Shown in pieces: positions 10,687 to 21,103 of a stretch of DNA of 64,000 nt. The DNA lies in contig OX621252.1 in assembly GCA_951640165.1 (NCBI GenBank), forward strand, positions 28,789,934 through 28,853,933, given 5' to 3'. Source of the DNA: Pseudoips prasinana (Eukaryota; Arthropoda; Insecta; Lepidoptera; Nolidae). Numbering within the stretch: position 1 is the stretch's first letter; every line of letters begins with the position of its first letter. A program made the position numbers and the translations under genes. The notes under the pieces were generated by a model. It searched no databases, was not told the origin of the DNA, and worked only from the letters and a program-made list of their open reading frames with translations.

Positions 10687-10965
10687 ACCAATGTAACTAC
10701 TTACTTCTAGCTTAATCTAAAAAAATACTTTTAACAGAAATAAGCAATATAAATTTAAGAAAACCTAACCTATAAATAACCTAGTAAAAAATATAAACAT
10801 ATTTTTTTATTTGACTGGCCTGTTAGTCGATTCGTTAGTGACCCAGACTGCTAAGACAGAGATCTTGTGACCCAGAACAAATCCCTGAGCGATGAGCACA
10901 ATTATTTGTTTATGCATCTGGTTGTAATTTATGTATAATATGTATATATTTAAAAATATAATATA

Positions 10966-11333
10966 AAAATAATGTCCTCCTAGCCGCAATCCGGCCACGG
11001 CAGCCAGTCTCAATAGAGGTTAGCCATCTGCGCGGGACATATTATAGTGCACAAGTTTGTGCGCAAACACAGGAGCACTCTCTATTCCCATTCTCATGAT
11101 CCGATGGGACGCCTAGCGACACGACCGGAAAGAGGTCAGGTACAGGACCGATGGCTTTACGTGCTCTCCGAGGCACGGGGGTATAATAATACCACCAGAC
11201 TTCGGGCTGAGACTGAGAACTTTTTCGTTTTACAGAAAAGTCCCAAAATCACTTTTTGGCCCGACCCGGGATTTAAACCCAGGACCTCGTTCTCTGTGGG
11301 TGAACACGCTGCCGCTAGACCAACGAAGCAGTC
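10966..11333 (-). mobile_element. SINE family B, near full length
   Basis: Minus-strand copy whose tRNA-like head near 11333 has a diverged B box (GGTTTAAATCC). Body blocks include CGGTCCTGTACCTGACCTC and ATATGTCCCGCGCAGATGG, and the 3' tail is at 10966. It is the longest copy and a useful family reference. Confidence 0.85.
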
Positions 11334-11409
11334 AAAAATAAAAAAATATAAAAGTATGTTAATCGGTTCTCCGCATGCCATAGTACAGGCTCTAACTAGG
11401 TGAAGATGA

Positions 11410-12395
11410 GATGGCAGTCTGTTAGATGTCTCAAGATAATTTATATAAAGTCGGCTTTTAAATAACGATAACTTATTAACGTCTTAATTAATTGTTATGA
11501 AACAAAACTAAATACCATCTCAATTAAACTAACTTTCACACCAGAAAATTGCATTGAGGTTGGATTAGTTTGGGCATTACGATACCAATGGCATCCAAAC
11601 AGACAAAGACTATTTAAATATATGTACATATTAGATGGCAGTATGTTACATGTCTCAAGATTTATATAAAGTCGGCTTTTAAATAACTGAAACTTTTTAA
11701 CGACAAAATAAAAAAACAGAACTCGTATCGTACTACCCAAACTAATCCTAGTTTGGGTAGTACGATACCAAAGGCAAACAAAGACTATTTAAATATATGT
11801 ACATATTAGATGAAAGATGTCTCAAGATTTATATAAAGTCGGCTTTTAAATAACCATAACTAAATACCATCTCAATTAAACTAACGTTCACACCAGAAAA
11901 TTGCATTGAGGTAGGATTAGTTTGGGCATTACGATACCAATGGCATCTAAACAGACAAAGACTATTTAAATATATGTACATATTAGATGACAGTATGTTA
12001 GATGTTTCAAGATTTATATAAAGTCGGTTTTTAAATAACTGAAACTTTTTAACGACTAAATTAATTTTTATGAAACAAAACTAAATACCATCTCAATTAA
12101 ACTAACTTTCGGACCAGAAAATCGCATTGACGTAGAATTAGTTCGGGCAGTACGATACCAAAGACATCTAAACAGATAAATTCTATTTAAATATATGTAC
12201 ATATTAGATGACAGTGTGTTACATGTCTCAAGATTTATATAAAGTCGAAAAAATAACGACTAAATGAAAACCAAATACCATCTCAATTAAACTATGTTTC
12301 AGACCAGAAAATCGCATTGACGTAGGATTAGTTTGGGCAGTACGATACCAAAGGCATCTAAACAGACAAAGGCTATTTAAATATATATGTACATT
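11410..12395 (+). repeat. Tandem array, 175-224 bp units, 5 copies
   Basis: Units begin near 11410, 11634, 11809, 11986 and 12207 with GATGRCAGTRTGTTA-like sequence, and carry ATTTATATAAAGTCGGCTTT, ACCATCTCAATTAAACTA and TTTAAATATATGTACAT. Length differences come from internal deletions; unit 2 also carries an inversion (11725-11768). Confidence 0.88.
11725..11768. repeat. Inverted duplication inside one array unit
   Basis: Arms 11725-11744 and 11749-11768 (20 nt, perfect, 4-nt loop). The right arm is normal unit sequence (TAGTTTGGGTAGTACGATAC). The left arm is its inverted copy and replaces roughly 60-80 bp present in the other units. Confidence 0.9.
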
Positions 12396-13179
12396 CACAT
12401 ACACATATTCTCAAATTGCTCCAACTTGACTTCACAGACATTTCGTCTATTTAAGATCTTTTGTATGTTAAATTATTCAAATATATCCTAACTACACTGG
12501 GCGTTATAACCCACATTCAACAACCCCATTGTTCATCGTTGATAACTAAATTGTTTGCTCCGAGATCCTTTGACAACACCCTGACGACGTTTCTTGACCC
12601 TTCGCAAACTTACGCCCTTTCTTGAAATGTTAGAGTTTGTTTGTTACTCGATCTTTCTGAAATAGGAGCCTTTTATAAAATGAAGTATAAAATGATGCTG
12701 ACAACAGGATAACGAACCTTGGCTAACGTAAAATATAGATTATCGAAATGTTGTCCTCAAAGACTGGAACAATTATAGTAACTAGTGTATATAACTTATC
12801 AAAAAATAGTTAGTTAGTTATAATTCGAGATTAAAATATTCACTATTCTAATAATTATAAATTTGTAAGTTAAGCTAACTTACGAATTTATAATTATTAG
12901 GATAGTGAATATTTGAATCCCGAATTATAACTAAGGTTTTGTTAACTGTATGTTTGTTGTGTATTTTCGTCTTAAATTCTCAACCTTTCATAACGGAAAT
13001 TTTACAATTACCCCGCACGCTGTTAGGGATACAGAAAAGCTCATAGGCTACCTTTCATCCAGTAAAAAATACTACTTCCAAGGGAGCTGGAAGGCCTTAG
13101 TCTTAGTCAGTTAGTCTACATATATATGGCCTTTGCGTCTGTTTTAGGCGACAGACGATTAACGGCGCATTGTCTGAGA
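12396..13179. other. No gene; contains a large palindrome
   Basis: Apart from the palindrome at 12814-12934 I see no ORF of note and no shared repeat. Confidence 0.4.
12814..12934. repeat. Large near-perfect palindrome
   Basis: Arms 12814-12872 and 12876-12934 (59 nt, about four mismatches) surround a 3-nt centre. Three of the four differences are transitions, so the palindrome has aged a little since it formed. Confidence 0.9.
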
Positions 13180-13472
13180 GATATTTTTTATGGTGGCTAA
13201 ACAAACCGATGCGAGAGCGACATAGCGTGCCGCAGGCCTGACAAGAGAAGTTTGCGGTGGTTGGTGCCGAGCCGCTTTCATGTCACTTCTGTCTCTTATC
13301 AGCAAATACTCCGAACCAGGCTTCATCACAGATTTTACGACCCTTCACTACACGTTTGCGCCATTGAACTCTATTTTTAGCGAGCTTTTCCCAGCTACAG
13401 TGGTCAATTTTAAAAGCGGCCATATCCCGCTTGGTGCAGTATTTAAAGCGAAGCAGAGGTCTACCGATACCT
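13180..13472 (-). pseudogene. LINE ORF C-terminal relic with zinc finger
   Basis: One minus-strand frame reads GRPLLRFKYCTKRDMAAF, then WEKLAKNRVQWRKRVVKG, a TGA stop at 13283-13285, then FSCQACGTLCRSRIGLFSHH. The order, a basic GRP-RF-CKRD-like block followed by a tryptophan-rich helix and a CxxC...H finger, is one I recognise from C-terminal tails of animal LINE polymerases. It is 5'-truncated. The family assignment is from memory of the motif only. Confidence 0.5.
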
Positions 13473-14244
13473 AGATGGAAATGTGTAATATCACACTTAA
13501 ATCTGAATAAATTATTTAAAACTAATTACGTATTGATATAAAAGGTAAGTAAAATAATAGGTATGTTTTATTTATTTCAGACACAAATACAAAATTATTG
13601 TAACGACAAAAATAACGTATTATTTGATTTAAACATGTTGGTATTTGGCTATAATCCAAGATTTATTATGAAAATAATACATTTATACCACCGACTGGAT
13701 TTGAACCTACAATGTCTGGGTAAAGACTTCAATGCTTCGCCAATTAAGGTAAGTACGGTGAGTCCTGTTAAATAGTTTCAATTTATGATTTTGTTTCACA
13801 CAATGTTTAAGGTGAATGTTGGCGCCATCTACCAACAATGTACATATATCATTTACCCAATTGTTATGTCTACTTTTTATCTCTCTTTTCAAAATGACGT
13901 TTACAGTGAGCCAAGGAGGTTTTTACCCGGCGATAAAGGTGAGCCCCAGTTCACCTCTATGGTCCGGTGTAACCTCAAGCTGTCTAGCATATAATACTAA
14001 AACTAAGTAACTCACGGATACGCCCTTTGGGGGTTCAAATTTTGACTCAGGGCAAATAATTATGTAAAGATACATGGGAAGGTTAACTGTTGAAATTTAT
14101 ATTAACAATACGAGTTGGTATAATATATATAATAGTACTACATCAAAGTTAACCAATCTTGTTTTGACTATTTTTACCATGCCAGTTTAGGCCACTGATA
14201 GAATTTGAACTTACTTTATCTACCCCTATAAACGTAAAGTCAAA
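13473..14244. other. No gene; tRNA-like scrap
   Basis: Near 13680-13750 the minus strand carries TTAATTGGCGAAGCATTG and GTAGGTTCAAATCC, which look like A and B boxes of a SINE head. Several short overlapping ORFs here have no protein-like character. Confidence 0.4.
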
Positions 14245-14300
14245 ACCCCGCCCACTGCTACTTCAGTTTGGCAATTCTTTGGGCTATGTCGGCTGTAAAT
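14245..14300 (-). mobile_element. Small RTE LINE fragment
   Basis: CCCCGCCCACTGC followed by TTCAGTTTGGCAATTC and GGGCTATGTCGG matches the C-terminal coding region of the RTE (near 58070-58110). Confidence 0.65.
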
Positions 14301-14339
14301 TTTATTCTAAATACTGTCGTACAATCCGTGGACCTAGAT

Positions 14340-15005
14340 ATTACTAAAAACCTGTTCAGACTATTTACAAGCGCTTTTTAGGGTTCCATAGCCAAATGGC
14401 AAAAAACGGAACCCTTATAGATTCGTCATCTCTGTCTGTCCATCCGTATGTCACAGCCACTTTTTTCCGAAACTATAAGAGCTGTACTGTTGAAACTTGG
14501 TTAGTAGATGTATCCGATGAACCGCATTAAGATTTTTACACAAAATTAGAAAAAGAACAATAATTTTGGGGGTCCCCATACATAGAACTGAAACACAATT
14601 TTTTTTTCATCGTATTACATGTGGCGTGTCTATGGATAGGTCTTCAAAAATGATATTAAGGTTTCTAATATCTTTTTTTTTCTAAACTGATTAGTTTGCG
14701 CAAGAGACACTTCCAAAGTGGTAAAATGAGTGCCCCCCCCCCCTGTAACTTCTAAAATAAGAGAATGATACAACTAAAAAAATATATAATGTACATTACC
14801 ATGCAAACTAACAACGAAAATTAGTTTGAACGAGATCTAGCAATAAGTTTTTTTTTAATACGTCATAAATCGTAAACCGCAATTTGCTGTCATTTAATTA
14901 ACTGAAATACTTGCTGCTACGGAAACCTTCATGGGCGAGTCCAACTCGTAATTGGCCGGTTTTTTTAAAGTCTACGTAAGTAAAAACCTTATTTACTTAT
15001 TTTAT
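14340..15005 (+). mobile_element. LINE tail R4 split by repeat R3
   Basis: TTCAGACTATTTACAAGCGC (to about 14376) and TTAAAGTCTACGTAAGTAAA (from about 14967) are the two adjoining pieces of the R4 tail, here on the plus strand. Between them sits repeat R3 (14377-14967). Confidence 0.75.
14377..14967 (+). mobile_element. Dispersed repeat R3, about 590 bp
   Basis: It opens with AGGGTTCCATAGCC ... AAAAACGGAACCC (a terminal hairpin) and ends near GGGCGAGTCC and TTGGCCGGTTTTTT. It is closely related to 22941-23540 along its full length. I recognise it as a common lepidopteran interspersed repeat, but cannot assign its class. No coding capacity. Confidence 0.8.
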
Positions 15006-15167
15006 TTTTAACCCACATCCTCTGGGTTAGCTTTCAGGGTCAGTAATTACTCGAACAACAGGCCAGTAGAAAGTTATCAACTTATACTCTATACTTCTTA
15101 ACGGATAACAGTAAGTAAAATATTAGTCGAACTTCTTGTCTTAGACGAGTTTTTGCTCTAATTTTGA

Positions 15168-15765
15168 GTGTTCGACTAAACTCCGACAGACTGTACACCG
15201 ACAAGACTTCACTTCGACTGCACTTTTCGCCGGCAGAACACTTCACTCATACTCAGAGAGAAACATTTACCAAGTATCAATATCGACATTTGTCAGAGAA
15301 GTCAAACGCATGAACTGTGTACTGATCACAGTTCATGCGTTTGACTGATTAGTTTCTAGTATTTAAGTAAGTAATAGGTATGTATTTATTTTTAAAATTA
15401 AACTGGTGATACGAAAATCACTTAGCATGTAGTGTTTGCCTATACTTAACTGTTTGTGCAGTTAGATTTAAGACCCAATACATGTAATTTTATTATCTCT
15501 ATAAAAATCTGTAACAGGTGTTGGTAAACCTTAACTAAATAAATAAATAAAAGTGTAACGTAGGACCGATTCGGTTGTGGCACTTCGCCGGCCGCTGCCG
15601 CGGCACGCTCGCTTCGCTCGCTCGGCTCGAGCGTTGTGGTCACAGTTCTAACCTAACCTAAACCAATAAATATGAATACTGTCGGCAAAGTGTTCTGTTC
15701 GGCGAGAAGAACAGTCGAATTAAAGTCATGTCGGTGTACAATCCGTCGGCGTTTAGTCGTACAAT
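15168..15765. mobile_element. MITE-like element with long diverged TIRs
   Basis: About 83 bp at the left (TGTTCGACTAAACTCCGACA...) and the reverse complement of the right end (TGTACGACTAAACGCCGACG...) align with scattered mismatches and share CTGTACACCGACA-like blocks. The interior is non-coding, with a hairpin (15301-15345) and a GC-rich patch (15580-15635). Target duplication is not clear. Confidence 0.6.
15301..15345. repeat. Perfect foldback inside the MITE
   Basis: Arms 15301-15319 and 15327-15345 (19 nt, perfect) with a 7-nt loop. Confidence 0.88.
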
Positions 15766-16095
15766 GCTAATTTTTCATACAATACATTAATATGTAACCA
15801 CTGTATCTCAGCAAACCCATATTCAAATATACTCGTGCCCCACTTAATAAAATTGAGTTCTATAAGTCGTTGTTCCCTATTCTCTTTTACCACAATTGAG
15901 ATAAAAATAAGGAAAATATATGAATATGAAATGTAGAAATGCCCCGAAGGTTAGAAAGAAACTCACTTATATGCACTTATGTTAGTCCAATAGTGTTTTA
16001 TTTCTCAATTTGTTTATGTTGCCGCTATTAAGTAATCACTTTTATGAACTCCTAGAAAACATATTTAAATTAGCTAAGGTTAAAAGGATATATTA

Positions 16096-16173
16096 AATGA
16101 ATATATAAATATGTTAGATTATTTTAAACTCATGTAGAGTTTAAAAATAATGTAACTTATTTATATATTCATT
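16096..16173. repeat. Near-perfect palindrome
   Basis: Arms 16096-16131 and 16137-16173 of about 36 nt, with two mismatches and one single-base indel and a 5-nt loop. Confidence 0.8.
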
Positions 16174-17539
16174 ACGTAAAGTAGTGAAATGAAGCTTTGA
16201 ATGAATTGTATAAATTTATGTGACCTTTTTTTTTGTTTTTTTTTTTATGGAATTAGTCCGTCCCTCTAACCCACCACTGCAACTCCTGTAAGCCAGGATC
16301 AACGCATTTTACTGACACTGAGCGGTGAGGTTCGGGCATGTCCCAGGGAATTGCTTCGATTTTCTTGAATCCCGCAACAAATTTAATCAGACACAAGCAA
16401 GGAGCAGTTGGAAAAAATTAGTTCCACTTCCCTCCAGAGCCAAGTAGGAGAAATAATGATATAATGAGGCTAGAGCTTCATGAAAAGAGAGAATTCTAAC
16501 AAGAGAGGTGATCTGCAAAGGTGCCCAGTGAATGTTGCTACCAAGATTTGCTTTCATGTAAAGGTGATTGCCCATTTCTGTCTCCCTTAAATTAAACCGA
16601 GTATGATCATGAAATAAAATCCATTATTCATAACCTATTTTTATAATTATTATTTATTTGTTACGCACAAAAACTTTGTGGGGTTTAAGTATTCATGTTT
16701 ATCGGTTATTTATTTGACTAATTTTTATTTTGAGTACATTTGCAAAGACAGTTAAAGACTGAAATCATTACGATCACATTAATCACTTGCAGTAAATATC
16801 AAACTAGAGGTCTTGTCATTTTAATAACTTACATTATATTAAGTTGTTCATTATTTTAATGTATTAATATCGTTAATTAATAGATAGATATTAAAAGAAG
16901 TGAGTTTTACAAGAGCAACTGACACTTGACAGTATGCGTAACGATCCCCGTAAACGGTAAAAAAAAGAACTGTCAATGTCTATCTGGCTGTCATGTTTAC
17001 TTGGTGAAAAACAAGCCTGGTTTTCGGATGTTTTTATCGTTTGTTGCCACTGTTTTTGTTTTAATTAAGTGTGTCGCCGCCGTTCGTTGTTAGGTCAGGC
17101 TATAGTTAGCTTAATTCTACTGTTGTTAATGTTCAATTAAAGAATAACATGCCAAAGCTTATTCTTTCTCTTTCATATTGAGTGTCATTATCGTTATTGC
17201 TTGATAGTTCTAGCATCATCTTACCTGTAAAAAACTATTTAGTTAAAGGGGACATATTTCATATTATTCTTACATTGTTGCAGAGCCCATCTTTCAATTT
17301 ACCAATATTTTTTGAGTAGGTACTCATCTACACCTAACCACAAAACTGAACTTTGATTTATATTATTAAGAAAACCCCACAAAATATTTCAATATTTTTT
17401 ACTTAATTATATGTCATGATATCACTCCTCTTTTACCTACAATTTTGGTAATCATACAAAATTATTTACAGAGGGACGAAGCTCTATACAAGAATGGGCA
17501 ATTTCCGTTAAGTGTCGGTACATTTCAATTCAAATTTCA

Positions 17540-17789
17540 AATTTATTATATTTCACTTGACCAATATAACTCACGATCGAATAATCTACTTGTACCTAGA
17601 ATTAAATATATATAGTTAAATTGTAATACTATTCTTAGTATTACAATTTAACTTAAATTTACATGAAAGCAAATCTTGAATAGTATTAATCTAAGAATAG
17701 TATTACAATTTAACTATATGTATTTAATTCTAGGTACAAGTAGATTATTCGATCGTGAGTTATATTGGTCAAGTGAAATATAATAAATT
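17540..17789. repeat. Largest inverted duplication, 98-nt arms
   Basis: Arms 17540-17637 and 17692-17789 match at all but about one position; the loop is 54 nt and itself carries a partial repeat of the inner arm (TATTACAATTTAAC). The unique sequence of the arms has no relative elsewhere in the window. Confidence 0.92.
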
Positions 17790-18497
17790 CAAATTTATCC
17801 AACAAATTATTATTTCCAAGCTCTTTTTGTAGTCTATCTGAATAAAAACCGTTTTTAATTATTTACAAAATAAATTGGAGACGTGAGCTCAATTATCTTC
17901 ACTACAAAAATCTTCGTATTAGAAGAGAGATGCTCAATAAGTTAACTGAGATTACTAATCGGTAGTTTTGTCAATCCTGACATTACGGAGACCCTACACA
18001 AAAAGAAGAAAATAAATGAAGATCACCATTTCCATCGACCCTATTACCATCTATCAGGCTCACTCCCACTACTTTCTAGGAAATATATCTTATTCTAGAG
18101 CTTTTATTAATGTCATAGAAAATAAACCGATCTCAAGATCGTGTACCTTTATAGATTAACTGAGACAAATAAAGAACTGTCATAAGGAGGGCTTAAATAG
18201 GCTTTCATTCAATTCACACTCTTTTTCTTTGTAGTTCTATATTACTTTTTTGTTGAACAGTACATTTTATATCCTACTGAATAATCGAAAGATTTAAATT
18301 GAATTTTAGTTTGGTATGAATTTTATACGAAAATATACCTTTCAGTTGGCTATTAGGCTAAATTATTATTATTCATAATTATAATAAGTAAAGTACATTT
18401 AAGATGACCTAAGTGCGTCTGCCATAACCTAAGTCTCTCTGAATTACTGTAAGGTTGACTGGTAGAAAATGCTTTTGGCGTTAAGCCCGCCGATATA

Positions 18498-18626
18498 CAG
18501 ACGCCAGCACATCCAGCTACCCCGATCTGTCCAATTTCTTTTATAGATTTTTGACTTTATCACATAAGTATAAGGTTCACTTTCAATTGGAGAAATTTGA
18601 CAGATTGCTTGATGTGCTGGCGTCTG
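18498..18626. mobile_element. TA-flanked MITE with CAGACGCC TIRs
   Basis: Perfect 16-bp terminal inverted repeats (CAGACGCCAGCACATC) are flanked by TA on both sides (18496-18497 and 18627-18628). A subterminal CTGTC/GACAG pair and a non-coding interior complete it. TA duplications point to a Tc1/mariner-type transposase supplied in trans. A second intact copy is at 25751-25885. Confidence 0.85.
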
Positions 18627-18796
18627 TATCCCGCTGTATTTAAGTTTAAATAAAAAAGCTGCAAATCAATAAACTCTAATAATCTTTCATATAATCAAGT
18701 GTCTATACGGCTATCGAAACTAAAAGCCACATTAAAAGCAATGACACAAGAGAAAGTAACTTGGCGGATATAAGTTAGTGTATATAAATTTATGAA

Positions 18797-19201
18797 CTAA
18801 TCCAATCGTTCCTTTTGATAATAATTTACAACAGAACTACCAATCTTTACCCTTACTATCTCATTTCCATGGTTGCTCACTAGATCAAACATTTCTGTCT
18901 GTGATTTATATATTCCCTTTAACCCCATATCGACATAGAAATAAGAAATAAGGAAAACTATAGCCGTAATATCGTAAATCCAGTTTTGTCGCTCTGTAGG
19001 TGTATGTTTCTGTGTTGAGGCAGAAAATATGCCTTCAAATTCCTTATCTGAGGAAAACTTGTTGAGAAAACCTTGTAGGAAACGTGTTATATCTTGAAAA
19101 ATGCGTAGAAAGAAGAACAATTTGCTAGGGCTTATGATATAAATGTATAGGGTAAAAAAAATCTCGCCAAGCTTTACCCAAAAGTATAGAAACGTGTACA
19201 T
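18797..19201 (-). CDS. Hypothetical membrane protein, unidentified
   Basis: A 134-residue open frame, the longest in the window not tied to a transposon. I do not recognise it. The first 30 residues are strongly hydrophobic (FWVKLGEIFFTLYIYII) and could be a membrane segment or signal anchor. A second hydrophobic stretch lies at about residues 73-93 (WIYDITAIVFLISYFYVDM). The C-terminus is soluble-looking (EIVRVKIGSSVVNYYQKERL). The start is the first ATG; no upstream in-frame alternative was checked against transcripts. A GC-rich patch upstream on this strand (19535-19680) could be a promoter. In DNA this AT-rich a frame of this size could still arise by chance. It may be a single-exon gene, an exon, or spurious. 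Confidence 0.35.
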   Translation of the reverse strand: MYTFLYFWVKLGEIFFTLYIYIISPSKLFFFLRIFQDITRFLQGFLNKFSSDKEFEGIFSASTQKHTPTERQNWIYDITAIVFLISYFYVDMGLKGIYKSQTEMFDLVSNHGNEIVRVKIGSSVVNYYQKERLD

Positions 19202-19534
19202 GTATTTGAAGATTTAATTATATTCTAACCACTAAAGGTTATGAGGAAAAATACCGCCAACATAAAACATCACATTTTTTAATAACACAAATTTATATAT
19301 CCCGGCATAGAATACCCTGAATACCATGTCCTATATACAAAGATTTTCCTTATATTCTCATAGCAAATAAATCTCTTATTTACCTCAGAAGATTTCATCC
19401 GCACACACACAGCACTAGTTCACAATCACATCACTTTATGTATATTATGTATGTAGTATTCACAGAAACACACAACAGTAATATTAATAACAAGCACTTA
19501 TTACATGTAATTCAAGCGTATTTTTGGTTTATAA

Positions 19535-19680
19535 GAAGTGTTTTTCGGTCGCAAACGGAGCGGAGCTTAGCGTGTGCTACGGACTACGCGCGCGCTACGA
19601 CTGGCGTAGACCCCACCCCGCGCCCGTCCCGCCCGAAGCGCGTAGGCTACACGATCGCTAAGGGATTATTTTGATATTTT
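19535..19680. other. GC-rich, CpG-containing patch
   Basis: A short stretch rich in CG dinucleotides (e.g. GACTACGCGCGCGCTACGAC, CCCGCGCCCGTCCCGCC) stands out from AT-rich surroundings. It could be a promoter for the minus-strand ORF at 18797-19201, or a fragment of a GC-rich mobile element. Nothing decides between these. Confidence 0.35.
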
Positions 19681-19868
19681 TTTTGTTTCCAATTGTTATA
19701 CGATGAAAATATCTATTTCATTTTTGTGTACAAATATGAGGCCTTTATTTTGGCTTGATTATGTAGATTGCCTTGAACTTGTGTTTCGATATAGAAAGTC
19801 TTGGCTCTTGAATGATTCTTGTATATACGAAGTAATCTAAAGGGCAAACTAAAGGATAGAATTTTGTC

Positions 19869-19950
19869 ATCTCTTTTAAAATATTTACTACCAACAAGTT
19901 CATAGTATGCTTACTATCAACGTGTTGGTAGTAAATCTTTTAAAAGAGAT
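19869..19950. repeat. Inverted duplication, 27-nt arms
   Basis: Arms 19869-19895 and 19924-19950 with one mismatch and a 28-nt loop. Confidence 0.85.
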
Positions 19951-20483
19951 AACACAATATGATCCATTCAATTTGAGGCACTCAACACATAAGTTTTTGA
20001 CTTACTCGGTCTTTGCCTCTGGACCTCTAGGATGTAGCTTTTGATGCCAGTCTAAAGATCCAAAATTAAATTTTAATGTTAATGACTTTTAAATTAATTA
20101 ATAGTTACATAACAGTTTTTAAACAACGCGGCAACGCGTGTATCGAATCTATGTATTAGGAGACTTTATAAACTCGCAATTCACGGACACCCAGCACAGA
20201 CTTAGAAAGAACAACTCGACACACAAATTGTTACACTGAAGTACCATCTTATCCATTCAGCGACCAGTGAATTAATTACATTATTTATATTCACGTTTAT
20301 ATAAATGAATAATCTTGAATAACTTTCATAAACCTCAAATAAATTTCATCACACAATGACAGATTGCTGACCAATAGTCTACGTCTCATAAATTCGTTTT
20401 CACCTTGAACAAAAACGATTTATTCTTTGATACATCATGTCTAGATTCTTTTACCTTTTCATACCTACTCATGTTTATTTGTA
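19951..20483. other. No feature recognised
   Basis: AT-rich sequence without an ORF or shared repeat. Confidence 0.4.
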
Positions 20484-20662
20484 CTAGCTTTACCTCGCTA
20501 TTTCACCCGCGTAAACTATAAATTGTAGCTGTGTTATTAATTATTATAAAGCTTGTGTTATTCGGATATAAGCTATATTACTACAAAGTTTCATCAAAAT
20601 CCGTTTGTTAGTTTTTGAGTTAAAAAGTAACTAACATACTCACAAACTTTCGCATTTATTGA
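20484..20662 (-). mobile_element. Diverged short Helitron
   Basis: The left end CTAGCTTTACCTCGC and CACCCGCG is an eroded form of the Helitron 3' terminus (minus strand). The right end reads TC on the minus strand followed by AATAAATGCGAAAGTTTGTG. It lies 3 bp from the next Helitron. Confidence 0.6.
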
Positions 20663-20665
20663 TTA

Positions 20666-20841
20666 CTAGCTGTGCCCCGCGGTTTACCCGCAATAAATTT
20701 TATACATTTTAGCCTATGTGTTAATCCAGGGTGTCAGCTAACTCCATACCAAATTTTATTAAAATCGCTCCAGCCGTTTAGACGTGAAGAAGTAACAAAC
20801 ATACACACTCACAAACTTTCGCCTTTATAATATTAGTGTGA
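20666..20841 (-). mobile_element. Short Helitron, TCACACTAAT type
   Basis: On the minus strand it starts TCACACTAATATTATAAAGG and ends in CACAGCTAG followed by T. The interior GTTTGTTACTTCTTCACGTC and GCTGGAGCGATT is shared with 21763-21940 and 29080-29261. Confidence 0.8.
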
Positions 20842-20843
20842 TT

Positions 20844-21103
20844 GACGGGCCTGTTGGCGTGGTTGGCAGATACGCTGCCTTTCAGGCCGCAGGTCGTGGA
20901 TTCGATTCCCATTCGGGACAGATATTTGTGTGCATGAACATGTCTGTTTGTCCGAAGTCTGGGTGTAAATTATCTATATAAGTATAAAAGAAAATGAGTA
21001 TATGTGGTATATCAGTTATCTGGTTTCCATAGTACAAGCTCTGCTGAGTTTGGGATCAGATGACCGTGTGTGTATAATGTCCCAGGATATTTATAATATT
21101 AGT
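20844..21103 (+). mobile_element. SINE family A, full length
   Basis: It begins GACGGGCCTGTTGGCGTGG, with B box GATTCGATTCC and body to AATGTCCCAGGATATTTATA. It sits 2 bp from the preceding Helitron end. Its completeness makes it a good reference copy. Confidence 0.88.

Larger units (their letters stand above)
15766..18497. other. No gene; palindromes and a shared repeat
   Basis: Besides the inverted repeats at 16096-16173 and 17540-17789, the stretch 16240-16380 (AGCGGTGAGG, GCATGTCCC, GTAAGCCAGGAT) is an inverted copy of 21440-21590. No ORF is convincing. Confidence 0.5.

Noticed and set aside
10142..10691. Minus-strand ORFs opposite the truncated RTE
   Set aside because: The protein match lies on the plus strand; the others are shadows.
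15640..15665. Telomeric TTAGG/CCTAA repeat
   Set aside because: Only two to three CTAAC-like units inside a MITE, not a telomere array.
20844..20920. tRNA gene
   Set aside because: A and B boxes are present, but the sequence has no paired acceptor stem and continues into a repeated SINE body. The same applies to the heads of families B, C and D.
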